This document shows, piece by piece, positions 44,327-52,504 of a DNA stretch of 64,000 nucleotides. The DNA is from Pseudomonas sp. R76 (GTDB lineage Bacteria; Pseudomonadota; Gammaproteobacteria; Pseudomonadales; Pseudomonadaceae): NCBI RefSeq assembly GCF_009834565.1, contig NZ_CP019428.1:6200001-6264000 (forward strand). The letters run 5' to 3'. How positions within the stretch are numbered: the first letter of the stretch is position 1; each line of letters opens with the position of its first letter. Made by a program: the position numbers and the translations under genes. The notes under the pieces are model-generated. The model saw only the letters and a program-made list of their open reading frames with translations, did not search any database and was not told the DNA's origin.

Positions 44327-44397
44327 GGTGGCGCTCTCGTAGGACGGGCAGCGTGGTCACTGTGATACGCCAGTTCAACGGGCCATTCAAGAGCACA

Positions 44398-44432
44398 GGT
44401 CGCTGCAGTGCAAGAGCGGGTCGCCGCCGTGC
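44398..44432 (+). promoter_or_regulatory. Putative CdhR operator between cdhR and caiX
   Basis: The half-sites GGTCGCTGCAGTGC (44398-44411) and GGTCGCCGCCGTGC (44419-44432) are identical at 12 of 14 bases and exactly 21 bp apart. They lie about 90-120 bp upstream of caiX. Confidence 0.65.
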
Positions 44433-44520
44433 GTTTTGTCGGGCCCGAAGGTACGTAACTTGATCCCACGGCGCACAAAGACGCCGGCCCCCACAATAAC
44501 GACCTGCCGAGGGATCCACC

Positions 44521-45465
44521 ATGAACCGACTGATCAGCCGCTGCGTGCTTGCACTCAGCGCCAGCGCCATTTTGAGCACCAGCGTATTCGCGGCCGACGC
44601 AGAATCCTGCCGGAACGTGCGCATGGGCGTGGTGAACTGGACCGACGTAATCGCCACCAGCGCCATGACCCAAGTGTTGCTCGATGGCCTCGGCTACAAG
44701 ACCAAACAGACCAGCGCCTCCCAGCAAATCATCTTCGCGGGCATCCGTGACCAACGCCTGGATATGTTCCTGGGTTACTGGAACCCGTTGATGACCCAGA
44801 CCATCACGCCGTTCGTCGATGCCAAGCAAGTCAAAGTCCTCGAGAAACCCAGCCTGGAAGACGCCCGCGCCACCCTCGCCGTGCCGACGTACCTGGCGGA
44901 CAAGGGCCTGAAAACCTTCGCCGACATCGCCAAGTTCGAAAAAGAACTGGGCGGCAAGATCTACGGCATCGAGCCAGGCTCGGGCGCCAACACCCAGATC
45001 AAGGCGATGATCGCCAAGAACCAGTTCGGCCTGGGCAAGTTCCAGCTGGTGGAGTCCAGCGAGGCCGGCATGCTCGCCGCCGTCGACCGCGCGGTACGCC
45101 GCAAGGAAGCCGTGGTGTTCTTCGGCTGGGCGCCGCACCCGATGAACGTCAACGTCGCCATGACTTACCTCACCGGCAGCGACGACGCCCTGGGCCCGAA
45201 CGAAGGCATGGCCACGGTGTGGAGCGTTACCTCGCCGACCTACGCCGAACAGTGCCCCAACGTGCACAAGTTGCTCACCAACCTGACCTTCACCGCCGCC
45301 GACGAGAGCCGGATGATGCAGCCGTTGCTGGATCACAAGGACGCCATCGAGTCCGCCAAGCAGTGGCTCAAGGACCACCCGCAAGACCAGCAGCGCTGGC
45401 TCGAAGGCGTGACCACCTTCGACGGCAAGCCCGCCGCGGCCAACCTGCAACTGACCAGCCAATAA
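44521..45465 (+). CDS. caiX: Carnitine-binding periplasmic protein CaiX
   Basis: A 314-residue periplasmic binding protein of the OpuAC/ProX family with a signal peptide (~1-24, ending SVFAADAE). It has the quaternary-amine-binding pattern [28 protein letters not shown] and [12 protein letters not shown] (aromatic cage residues Trp/Tyr). It is about 50% similar by eye to CbcX at 52505 and has no own permease nearby, so it probably delivers carnitine to CbcWV. It is the first gene of the carnitine operon. Confidence 0.9.
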   Translation: MNRLISRCVLALSASAILSTSVFAADAESCRNVRMGVVNWTDVIATSAMTQVLLDGLGYKTKQTSASQQIIFAGIRDQRLDMFLGYWNPLMTQTITPFVDAKQVKVLEKPSLEDARATLAVPTYLADKGLKTFADIAKFEKELGGKIYGIEPGSGANTQIKAMIAKNQFGLGKFQLVESSEAGMLAAVDRAVRRKEAVVFFGWAPHPMNVNVAMTYLTGSDDALGPNEGMATVWSVTSPTYAEQCPNVHKLLTNLTFTAADESRMMQPLLDHKDAIESAKQWLKDHPQDQQRWLEGVTTFDGKPAAANLQLTSQ

Positions 45466-45542
45466 CCATATTCGAATCACCGTGTCGCAGCCGCTGTGGG
45501 CTGCGAGCGGCATCACTACGCCCGCCTGTAAGGAACCGCCTC

Positions 45543-46430
45543 ATGAACCACGACGTCATCATCACCTGCGCACTCACCGGTGCTGGCGACACGACCGGCA
45601 GAAGCCCACACGTGCCCGTCACGCCCAAACAAATCGCCGCCGCTGCAGTAGAAGCCGCCAAGGCCGGCGCGACCGTGGTGCACTGCCACGTGCGTGACCC
45701 CGAAACCGGCAAGTTCAGCCGCGACGTTGCCCTGTACCGCGAAGTGATGGAGCGCATCCGCGAGGCCGACATCGACATCATCGTCAACCTCACCGCCGGC
45801 ATGGGCGGCGACCTGGAAATCGGTGGCGGCGAGAACCCCATGGAGTTCGGCCCCAACACCGACCTGGTCGGCCCACTGACCCGCCTGGCCCACGTGGAAG
45901 AGCTGCTGCCGGAAATCTGCACCCTCGATTGCGGCACGCTGAACTTCGGCGATGGCGACACCATTTACGTGTCCACCCCGGCGCAATTGCGCGCTGGCGC
46001 CAAACGTATTCAAGAGCTGGGCGTTAAGCCTGAGCTGGAAATTTTCGACACCGGCCACCTGTGGTTCGCCAAGCAGATGATCAAGGAAGGCCTGCTCGAC
46101 AACCCGCTGTTCCAACTGTGCCTGGGCATCCCATGGGGCGCACCGGCCGACACCACCACCATGAAAGCCATGGTCGACAACCTGCCCGCCGACGCGGTAT
46201 GGGCCGGTTTCGGCATCGGCCGCATGCAAATGCCGATGGCCGCGCAAGCGGTGCTGCTGGGCGGCAACGTGCGGGTCGGCCTGGAAGACAACCTGTGGCT
46301 GGACAAAGGCGTGCTGGCCACCAACGGCCAACTGGTGGAGCGCGCGAGTGAAATCCTCAGCCGCCTGGGCGCGCGGGTCATGACCCCGGCGGAAGGCCGA
46401 ATCAAGATGGGCCTGACCAAGCGCGGCTAA
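45543..46430 (+). CDS. cdhC: 3-dehydrocarnitine cleavage enzyme (BKACE family) CdhC
   Basis: A 295-residue beta-keto-acid cleavage enzyme. Zinc/active-site motifs [10 protein letters not shown] (His-x-His), [17 protein letters not shown] and [13 protein letters not shown] are present. It condenses 3-dehydrocarnitine with acetyl-CoA to give betainyl-CoA and acetoacetate. ATG 45543 has AAGGAA upstream, and the longer open frame overlaps caiX and is rejected. Confidence 0.93.
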   Translation: MNHDVIITCALTGAGDTTGRSPHVPVTPKQIAAAAVEAAKAGATVVHCHVRDPETGKFSRDVALYREVMERIREADIDIIVNLTAGMGGDLEIGGGENPMEFGPNTDLVGPLTRLAHVEELLPEICTLDCGTLNFGDGDTIYVSTPAQLRAGAKRIQELGVKPELEIFDTGHLWFAKQMIKEGLLDNPLFQLCLGIPWGAPADTTTMKAMVDNLPADAVWAGFGIGRMQMPMAAQAVLLGGNVRVGLEDNLWLDKGVLATNGQLVERASEILSRLGARVMTPAEGRIKMGLTKRG

Positions 46431-46454
46431 TTTTTCCAAACACTACTGCACCCT

Positions 46455-46560
46455 GTGGGAGTCGGGCTTGTGTGGGAGCGGGCTTGCTCGCGAATGCGGT
46501 GAATCAGTCACCGAATGCATCAACTGACACACCGCATTCGCGAGCAAGCCCGCTCCCACA
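46455..46560. repeat. REP cluster with an extra arm, between cdhC and cdhA
   Basis: A doublet (GTGGGAGCGGGCTTGCTCGC and complement) is preceded by a third partial arm GTGGGAGTCGGGCTTG at 46455, the same kind of arm duplication seen at 34203. Confidence 0.85.
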
Positions 46561-46608
46561 TTGAACCGGTTACTCATACAGAATTTGCGAATACTTTAGG
46601 AAGTCGAC

Positions 46609-47574
46609 ATGCGCTTTATCACCGAAATCAAAACCTTCGCCGCCCTCGGCAGCGGCGTTATCGGCAGCGGCTGGGTGTCCCGCGCCCTCGCCCACGGCCT
46701 GGATGTAATCGCCTGGGACCCGGCGCCCGGCGCCGAAGCGGCCCTGCGCAAACGCGTCGCCAACGCCTGGGGCGCCTTGGAAAAACAAGGCCTGGCGCCA
46801 GGCGCCTCCCAAGACCGCCTGCGCTTTGTCGCCACTATCGAAGAGTGCGTGAAAGACGCCGATTTCATCCAGGAAAGCGCCCCGGAACGCCTGGACCTCA
46901 AGCTGCAATTGCACAGCAAAATCAGCGCGGCGGCCAAACCGAATGCGTTGATTGGTTCAAGCACTTCAGGCCTGTTGCCGAGTGAGTTCTACGAGGGTTC
47001 CACTCACCCGGAACGCTGCGTGGTCGGCCACCCGTTCAACCCGGTTTACCTGCTGCCGCTGGTGGAAGTGGTAGGCGGCAAAAATACCGCACCCGAGGCT
47101 ATTCAAGCGGCGATGAAGGTGTATGAATCCCTCGGCATGCGCCCGCTGCACGTGCGCAAGGAAGTGCCAGGGTTTATCGCCGACCGCTTGCTCGAAGCGC
47201 TGTGGCGTGAGGCGCTGCACCTGGTCAACGACGGCGTGGCAACCACCGGCGAAATCGACGATGCCATCCGTTTTGGCGCCGGGCTGCGCTGGTCGTTCAT
47301 GGGCACCTTCCTCACTTACACCCTGGCCGGAGGCGATGCCGGCATGCGGCATTTCATGGCGCAGTTCGGCCCGGCGCTGCAGTTGCCGTGGACGTATTTG
47401 CCGGCGCCGGAGCTGACCGACAAGTTGATTGATGATGTGGTGGATGGCACCAGTGAACAGCTGGGCAAGCACAGCATTTCGGCGCTGGAGCGCTATCGTG
47501 ATGATTGCCTGTTGGCGGTGCTGGAAGCGGTAAAAACCACCAAAGCCAAACACGGCATGAGCTTCGCTGAATAA
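46609..47574 (+). CDS. cdhA: Carnitine 3-dehydrogenase CdhA
   Basis: A 321-residue NAD-dependent 3-hydroxyacyl-dehydrogenase-type enzyme that oxidises L-carnitine to 3-dehydrocarnitine. The Rossmann motif is at the N-terminus ([19 protein letters not shown]), followed by [21 protein letters not shown] and the catalytic region [17 protein letters not shown]; the C-terminal domain has [18 protein letters not shown]. It fits the known enzyme length. The REP in front may lower its coupling to cdhC. Confidence 0.93.
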   Translation: MRFITEIKTFAALGSGVIGSGWVSRALAHGLDVIAWDPAPGAEAALRKRVANAWGALEKQGLAPGASQDRLRFVATIEECVKDADFIQESAPERLDLKLQLHSKISAAAKPNALIGSSTSGLLPSEFYEGSTHPERCVVGHPFNPVYLLPLVEVVGGKNTAPEAIQAAMKVYESLGMRPLHVRKEVPGFIADRLLEALWREALHLVNDGVATTGEIDDAIRFGAGLRWSFMGTFLTYTLAGGDAGMRHFMAQFGPALQLPWTYLPAPELTDKLIDDVVDGTSEQLGKHSISALERYRDDCLLAVLEAVKTTKAKHGMSFAE

Positions 47575-47590
47575 CCGCTGTTGATTTCCT

Positions 47591-47660
47591 GTGGGAGCTG
47601 GCTTGCCTGCGATAGCGGTGTACGACTCACCGCCGCCATCGCAGGCAAGCCAGCTCCCAC
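47591..47660. repeat. REP doublet between cdhA and cdhB
   Basis: Inverted GTGGGAGCTGGCTTGCCTGC arms about 24 bp apart. Confidence 0.9.
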
Positions 47661-47694
47661 ATTTTGACCGAGTACATTGTTCGGAATCTACGCC

Positions 47695-48174
47695 ATGCCT
47701 GCACTGACGACTTACACCACCAACATCCAGCCCGACTGGGTAGATTACAACGGCCACCTGCGCGATGCGTTCTACCTGCTGATCTTCAGCTACGCCACCG
47801 ACGCGTTGATGGACACTCTGGGTTTGGACAGTGAAAACCGTGAGGCCAGCGGCCATTCACTGTTCACTTTGGAACTGCACCTGAACTACCTGCACGAGGT
47901 AAAACTGGGTGCCAAGGTAGAAGTGCACACCCAATTGATCGCCCACGATGCCAAGCGCCTGCACCTCTATCACAGCCTGCATTGGGTGGGCGACGACAAG
48001 GAACTGGCGGGCAACGAGCAGATGCTGCTGCACGTCGACCTCGCCGGCCCGCACTCAGCGCCGTTTACCGAAGCGACCCTGGAAAAACTCATCGCCATCA
48101 GCGCTGATCAGGCCGACCTGCCCCGGCCTGCCCTGCTCGGTCGTGTGATTGGATTGCCGCCCAAAAAACACTAA
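47695..48174 (+). CDS. cdhB: Betainyl-CoA thioesterase CdhB
   Basis: A 159-residue hot-dog-fold thioesterase (QPDWVDYNGHLRDAFYLLIFSYATDALMD, the Asp/Asn active-site region of 4HBT enzymes; LFTLELHLNYLHEVKLGAKVEVHTQL). It hydrolyses betainyl-CoA to glycine betaine, so carnitine feeds the gbc pathway. ATG 47695 is chosen. A further start codon with a good ribosome binding site lies 9 bp after its stop and opens the remnant described next. Confidence 0.9.
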   Translation: MPALTTYTTNIQPDWVDYNGHLRDAFYLLIFSYATDALMDTLGLDSENREASGHSLFTLELHLNYLHEVKLGAKVEVHTQLIAHDAKRLHLYHSLHWVGDDKELAGNEQMLLHVDLAGPHSAPFTEATLEKLIAISADQADLPRPALLGRVIGLPPKKH

Positions 48175-48183
48175 GGAATCGCA

Positions 48184-48382
48184 ATGCAAACCGCCGCCGC
48201 TGTTGCCGATTTTCGTACTTGCACTGCCCCTATTCGACTATGCGGCCGTGATGGAAGACCCCGAGGCGTTTCGCGCGCTGTGTGAAATCCCCGTGGAGTT
48301 TCGCAATAAAGACCGTCACAGCGACGATCGCCGGCTGGCGCCGATCATTGCGCTGGATGCAAAGGTAGACCGAGGTGCGGCC
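48184..48382 (+). pseudogene. Deleted gamma-butyrobetaine hydroxylase gene (remnant)
   Basis: TAAGGAATCGCAATG provides a ribosome binding site and start directly after cdhB. The first residues read MQTAAAVADFRT, then the frame is lost and stops after 33 codons. In another frame (from about 48216) LPLFDYAAVMEDPEAF, ALCEIPVEFRNKDRH and APIIALDAKVDRG resemble an internal part of TauD/TfdA-type gamma-butyrobetaine dioxygenases, where P-x2-F-x2-L-x4-VPF and PII-x-LD are conserved. The rest is missing and REP sequence begins at 48382. It would have made carnitine from gamma-butyrobetaine. The family match is from memory. Confidence 0.5.
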
Positions 48383-48465
48383 TTCGCGAGCAAGCCCGCT
48401 CCCACATTAGACCGAGTTCCAAAGTTGGAATGCAGTCAAATGTGGGAGCGGGCTTGCTCGCGAAG
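48382..48465. repeat. REP doublet at the end of the carnitine operon
   Basis: TTCGCGAGCAAGCCCGCTCC and its complement, 42 bp apart, directly abut the broken gene. Confidence 0.88.
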
Positions 48466-48493
48466 AGGCCAGCACAGCCACCACAAACCTCAG

Positions 48494-48600
48494 CAAAAAA
48501 AGCCCCGTCCAGCCGTGACTGGATCGGGGCAGAGTGCTTGGTGTGAGCGTGACATCCCGAGGGTGACCAAACCTTCAAGGTGCGTGCCTGGCGTTCAGTG
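48494..48600 (-). ncRNA. Candidate small RNA on the minus strand with intrinsic terminator
   Basis: On the minus strand GCCCCGATCCAG-TCACGG-CTGGACGGGGC is followed by seven T (48494-48530 region), a textbook Rho-independent terminator with no minus-strand gene to serve. A weak -10-like TAATAG lies about 100 bp upstream on that strand, and a perfect stem GCTCATA-TGGC-TATGAGC (48640s) is further up. Start, size and existence are unproven. Confidence 0.4.
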
Positions 48601-48743
48601 TGCCTATTACTTCTGTCGGTAAATGACCCGAAAACGACCTGCTCATAGCCATATGAGCCATTCGTTGAATCTGCCCTTGCCGACCGGTCGAGGGCCTACC
48701 AGAATCCAAGTCAATCCCCGCTCCCTACACCAGGATGAACGTC

Positions 48744-49007
48744 ATGATGCACGCGGATTTGATTGACCAGGATGACCTGCTGGGCCAACTGCGCTCGCTG
48801 GGTTTTGAAGTGTCCAGCGGTGCTACCGCCGAGCAGGCCTGCGATTGCGCAGTGCGCGGCTTGAGCGCGGCCCGGGCCAAGGCGCTCAAGGGCATGGTGG
48901 AACAGATGTACACCGGCAGCGCGACGATCCTGCCGGCAGTGCGGCAGGCGATCGACAAGCAGTTGTTGCCGGCTTTGGTGCAGTTCAAGCAAAACTCTGG
49001 CGCCTGA
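48744..49007 (+). CDS. Small conserved-looking protein next to gbdR
   Basis: An 87- to 90-residue soluble helical protein (DLIDQDDLLGQLRSLGFEVSSGATAEQACDCAVRGLSAARAKAL...). ATG 48744 is preferred because AGG is 9 bp upstream; ATG 48735 touches it. It has no known domain, and the function is unknown. It sits convergent with gbdR, separated by a REP doublet. Confidence 0.65.
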   Translation: MMHADLIDQDDLLGQLRSLGFEVSSGATAEQACDCAVRGLSAARAKALKGMVEQMYTGSATILPAVRQAIDKQLLPALVQFKQNSGA

Positions 49008-49017
49008 CAGATCGCTA

Positions 49018-49103
49018 TCGCGGGCAAGCCCGCTCCCACCTTTGAATGTATTCACACATCAAAAGGTGGGAGCTGGCTTGCCTGCGATGCAGGCGACTCG
49101 GTC
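49018..49103. repeat. REP doublet abutting the gbdR stop codon
   Basis: Inverted arms around TTTGAATGTATTCAC, followed by GATGCAGGCGACTCGGTCT that runs into the gbdR stop. An almost identical element follows sdaB (50626-50712). Confidence 0.88.
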
Positions 49104-50206
49104 TAGAGCCTTACACTCGCGAAAGTCGACTCATTCCTGGCCTGGCTCAACGCCGACATCGGCCCCGACAACGGTGACAACACCAGCGCCTGCGGAATCG
49201 GCATCATCGCCACTTGCTGGGTGGTGTTGGACCCTACGCGCTCATCCCGTGGTGGAATGCCGAAGTATTCGCGGTAGCACTTGGAGAAGTGCGGCGTGGA
49301 CACAAACCCGCACACCGAGGCCACTTCGATGATCGACATCGGCGTTTGCTTGAGCAACTGCCGTGCACGGATCAGGCGCAGCTTGAGGTAGTAGCGCGAC
49401 GGCGAGCAGTGCAGGTATTTCTGGAACAGCCGCTCCAACTGGCGACGCGACACGGCGACGTACACCGCCAGCTCGTCCAGGTCGATCGGCTCTTCGAGGT
49501 TGGCTTCCATCAACGCAACGATTTCCTGCAGCTTCGGCTGGTTGGTGCCGAGCATGTGCTTGAGCGGCACGCGCTGGTGATCCTGTTCGTTGCGGATGCG
49601 TTCGTACACAAACATTTCGGAAATCGCGGCGGACAATTCACGGCCGTGGTCGCGGCTGATCAGGTGCAGCATCATGTCCAGCGGCGCGGTGCCGCCGGAG
49701 CTGGTGAAGCGGTTACGGTCGAGGGTGAACAGGCGTGTGCTCATGGCCACACGCGGGAAGGCTTCCTGCATCGACGCCAGGCATTCCCAGTGCACGCTGC
49801 AATCAAAACCGTCGAGCAAGCCGGCGCAGGCCAAGGCCCAACTGCCGGTGCACACGGCGCCAAGGCGACGCGACTGGCGCGCCTGGCTTTGCAGCCACGA
49901 CACGTGCTCACGGGTGACGGTGCGCTGGATACCCACGCCGCCGCACACAATTACAGTGTCCAGGGCCGGGGCTTTGTGCATGGAGGCATCGGGGGTGATT
50001 TGCAGACCGTCGCTGGCCCACACCTGGTTTCCGTCGACACTCAGGGTTGTCCAGCGATACAGCTCGCGGCCGGACAGCTGGTTGGCCATGCGCAGGGGTT
50101 CCACTGCGGACGCCAGGGAAATCAGCGTGAAATTGTCCAGCAGCAAAAAGCCGATGGATTGAGGCGCACGGTTCTGGGGTTGAGCCCCGGAGTTGAACGA
50201 CGTCAT
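49103..50206 (-). CDS. gbdR: Glycine betaine-responsive regulator GbdR (GlxA/AraC family)
   Basis: A 367-residue activator with an N-terminal DJ-1/PfpI-like ligand domain (~15-200; SIGFLLLDNFTLISLASAVEPLRMAN, GAVCTGSWALACAGLL) and a C-terminal AraC DNA-binding domain (~235-335; VAVSRRQLERLFQKYLHCSPSRYYLKLRLIRARQLL, VCGFVSTPHFSKCYREYFG). In Pseudomonas GbdR activates gbc, dgc, sox, cbc and phospholipase genes on betaine or dimethylglycine. A C-terminal tail of ~40 residues after the HTH is longer than in CdhR. GAGGAG precedes the ATG. Confidence 0.93.
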   Translation of the reverse strand: MTSFNSGAQPQNRAPQSIGFLLLDNFTLISLASAVEPLRMANQLSGRELYRWTTLSVDGNQVWASDGLQITPDASMHKAPALDTVIVCGGVGIQRTVTREHVSWLQSQARQSRRLGAVCTGSWALACAGLLDGFDCSVHWECLASMQEAFPRVAMSTRLFTLDRNRFTSSGGTAPLDMMLHLISRDHGRELSAAISEMFVYERIRNEQDHQRVPLKHMLGTNQPKLQEIVALMEANLEEPIDLDELAVYVAVSRRQLERLFQKYLHCSPSRYYLKLRLIRARQLLKQTPMSIIEVASVCGFVSTPHFSKCYREYFGIPPRDERVGSNTTQQVAMMPIPQALVLSPLSGPMSALSQARNESTFASVRL

Positions 50207-50625
50207 CGCGGTATCTCCTCACACAAAGCGGGTGATGGCCTCAGGCGAGGCTCTTGTTATTGCGCTCGCCCTGGAAAGGAGAGGCTTTGAATTGATAGAG
50301 CAAATGCCATGCCTAAAATTGAATGGCCATTCAATAACTCCTGAAAACGACCTGATGACGCGTCTATATAAGCCCGCGCAACGAGTGCGGGATATGACCC
50401 GAAAAGGCCATTGGAGCGAGCCTGATCACGGGGTGTGAGCAGATCGGTAGCACTTGTGGGAAGGCGCTTTGAGCGCGTGGGAAAAGTCTGTCACCGCACG
50501 CACGGGTGACGGGTGGTCGGGCGAGGAATCGTCTGAGGGCTACTTGTCTGTTTGCGACGCGCTAAAAGGTGGCGCTTTTGGATCCGGGTGTTCACTTTAT
50601 GAGCAGTTTGGCTGAGCCACCGCTA
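50207..50625. other. Intergenic region between gbdR and sdaB
   Basis: About 420 bp without a convincing gene. It carries the gbdR leader (GAGGAGATACCGCG on the minus strand) and a possible hairpin CTAAAAGGTGGCGCTTTTGG near 50563, and runs into the REP that ends sdaB. The short open frame 50193-50438 overlaps the gbdR start and has no ribosome binding site. Confidence 0.5.
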
Positions 50626-50712
50626 TCGCGGGCAAGCCCGCTCCCACATTTTGACCTGTGAATACATTCAAAGGTGGGAGCTGGCTTGCCTGCGATGCAG
50701 GCGACTCGGTCT
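50626..50712. repeat. REP doublet abutting the sdaB stop codon
   Basis: It has the same organisation and tail (GATGCAGGCGACTCGGTCT) as the element at 49018, with the spacer partly inverted (GTGAATACATTCAAAGG). Confidence 0.88.
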
Positions 50713-52088
50713 CAGCACTCAACCGCACTCACCGCCAACCCACCCCGCGAGGTTTCTTTGTACTTGTCATGCATGTCCGCGCCGGTATCGCGCATGGTAC
50801 GGATCACGCGGTCCAGGGAGATAAAGTGCTGGCCGTCGCCACGCAGGGCCATTTGCGCCGCGTTGATCGCTTTCACTGCCGCAATCGCGTTGCGCTCGAT
50901 GCACGGCACTTGCACCAGCCCGCCCACCGGGTCGCAGGTCAGGCCGAGGTTGTGTTCCAGGCCGATTTCGGCGGCGTTGCACACCTGCTCCGGCGTGGCG
51001 CCGAGAATCTCGGCCAACCCGGCGGCGGCCATGGCGCAGGCCGAACCCACCTCACCCTGGCAGCCGACTTCGGCGCCGGAAATTGACGCGTTCTTTTTGC
51101 ACAGAATGCCCACCGCCGCCGCGCCGAGCAGGTAGTCGACGACGTTGGCTTCAGTGACCTCTTCGCTGAACTTCATAAAGTAGTGCAGCACCGCCGGGAT
51201 GATGCCTGCCGCGCCATTGGTGGGCGCGGTGACCATGCGCCCACCGGCGGCGTTTTCTTCATTCACCGCCAGGGCGAACAGGTTGACCCATTCCATGGCG
51301 CTCAAGGTCGAACCGATCACATTGGGCTTGTTCAACTCCTGCAAGCTGCGATGCAACTTGGCAGCGCGGCGACGCACATTGAGCCCGCCCGGCAGGATGC
51401 CTTCGTGCTTGAGGCCCTGCTCCACGCAATCCTGCATGGCGCGCCACAGCTTCATCAGGCCGCTGCGGATTTCCTCTTCGCTGCGCCAGGTCTTTTCATT
51501 CGCCAGCATCAATTCGGCGACGCGCAGGTTGTGGGTCTTGCACAGCTGCAACAGCTCTACCGCGCTGGAAAAATCATACGGCAGTTCGGTGCGGTCCATA
51601 TCGGCCACGCCGCTTTGCGCCTGGGCTTGATCCACGACAAAACCGCCACCCACCGAATAGTAAGTGTCGCGGTGCAGCTCGCCGTTATCGCCGAACACGA
51701 CAAGGGTCATGGCGTTGGGGTGAAACGGCAGGTTTTCGTCGAGCAGGCGCATGTCGCGCGCCCAGATGAATGGCACCGGCAAACGGCCGTCGAGCAGCAG
51801 GGTGTCGGTCTCGCGCAGGGTGTGAATACGCAGGCCGATTTGCGAGGGGTCGATTGCGTCGGGCCACTCGCCCATCAGGCCCATGATGGTGGCGGTGTCG
51901 CTGCCGTGGCCGATGCCGGTGGCCGACAAAGAGCCGTACAGCTGAACTTCGACGCGCCTGACTTGTTCCAACCATTCACGTTCACGTAATGCCTGGACGA
52001 ACAACGCCGCGGCGCGCATGGGGCCGACGGTGTGAGAACTAGAAGGCCCGATGCCGATCTTGAACAGGTCGAAAACGCTGATAGCCAT
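50712..52088 (-). CDS. sdaB: L-serine ammonia-lyase (iron-sulfur type)
   Basis: A 458-residue single-chain serine dehydratase. The N-terminal beta domain begins FKIGIGPSSSHTVGPMRAA, and the catalytic alpha domain has the [4Fe-4S] cysteines around GCQGEVGSACAMAAAG and CDPVGGLVQVPCIERNA. The chain ends in cysteine (SAVEC, residue 458), the position where in the Legionella enzyme the C-terminal cysteine ligates the cluster as a built-in inhibitor. It deaminates serine from GlyA to pyruvate, the last step of betaine breakdown, and neighbours gbdR as in other pseudomonads. Confidence 0.94.
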   Translation of the reverse strand: MAISVFDLFKIGIGPSSSHTVGPMRAAALFVQALREREWLEQVRRVEVQLYGSLSATGIGHGSDTATIMGLMGEWPDAIDPSQIGLRIHTLRETDTLLLDGRLPVPFIWARDMRLLDENLPFHPNAMTLVVFGDNGELHRDTYYSVGGGFVVDQAQAQSGVADMDRTELPYDFSSAVELLQLCKTHNLRVAELMLANEKTWRSEEEIRSGLMKLWRAMQDCVEQGLKHEGILPGGLNVRRRAAKLHRSLQELNKPNVIGSTLSAMEWVNLFALAVNEENAAGGRMVTAPTNGAAGIIPAVLHYFMKFSEEVTEANVVDYLLGAAAVGILCKKNASISGAEVGCQGEVGSACAMAAAGLAEILGATPEQVCNAAEIGLEHNLGLTCDPVGGLVQVPCIERNAIAAVKAINAAQMALRGDGQHFISLDRVIRTMRDTGADMHDKYKETSRGGLAVSAVEC

Positions 52089-52321
52089 TGCGGTAGAACT
52101 CCTCGATAAGCACGGCCAGGCTTGAACGAGGTGCTACGCTCAGATCGCCCAGATGGCGGCATCATCAAGCTTTTATCCGCCCTCACGGCGTCTCACACCG
52201 ACGCATCCATGCTCACCAGCGTCGCTCCTGTGCGATCAAGCGTTTTGGCCGTTTTTAGCGGTGCAGATCGGTAAAAACAGCGGTTTTGCCTTTGGAAAAA
52301 TCTGTAAGCGACGTCACCGAC

Positions 52322-52354
52322 ACTGGATACGACCATCCCTGTACTGGATACGAC
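52322..52354 (-). promoter_or_regulatory. Putative GbdR operator upstream of cbcX
   Basis: The 12-mer GTCGTATCCAGT (minus strand) occurs twice, at 52322-52333 and 52343-52354, exactly 21 bp apart. It lies about 150-180 bp before cbcX in the 416-bp region shared with the divergent sdaB. The GTCG core matches the sites at gbcA and caiX. Confidence 0.65.
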
Positions 52355-52504
52355 GCACCCTGTAGGCGTCAGATTTTCACTGGTACATGATCAGTCTCGA
52401 CTCGTTTGCAAGGCACCGCGCCGCCGCTTTGTCGCACGCCCCAACCGCAACACTTATAAAGCGCGGCGAATGCCGCCAGAAAAAAGACACAGGAGTCTAC
52501 CCCG

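Noticed and set aside
48619..50360. Shared 12-mer GAAAACGACCTG at 48630 and 50343
   Set aside because: The flanks do not align and no second phased copy is present, so chance is likely.
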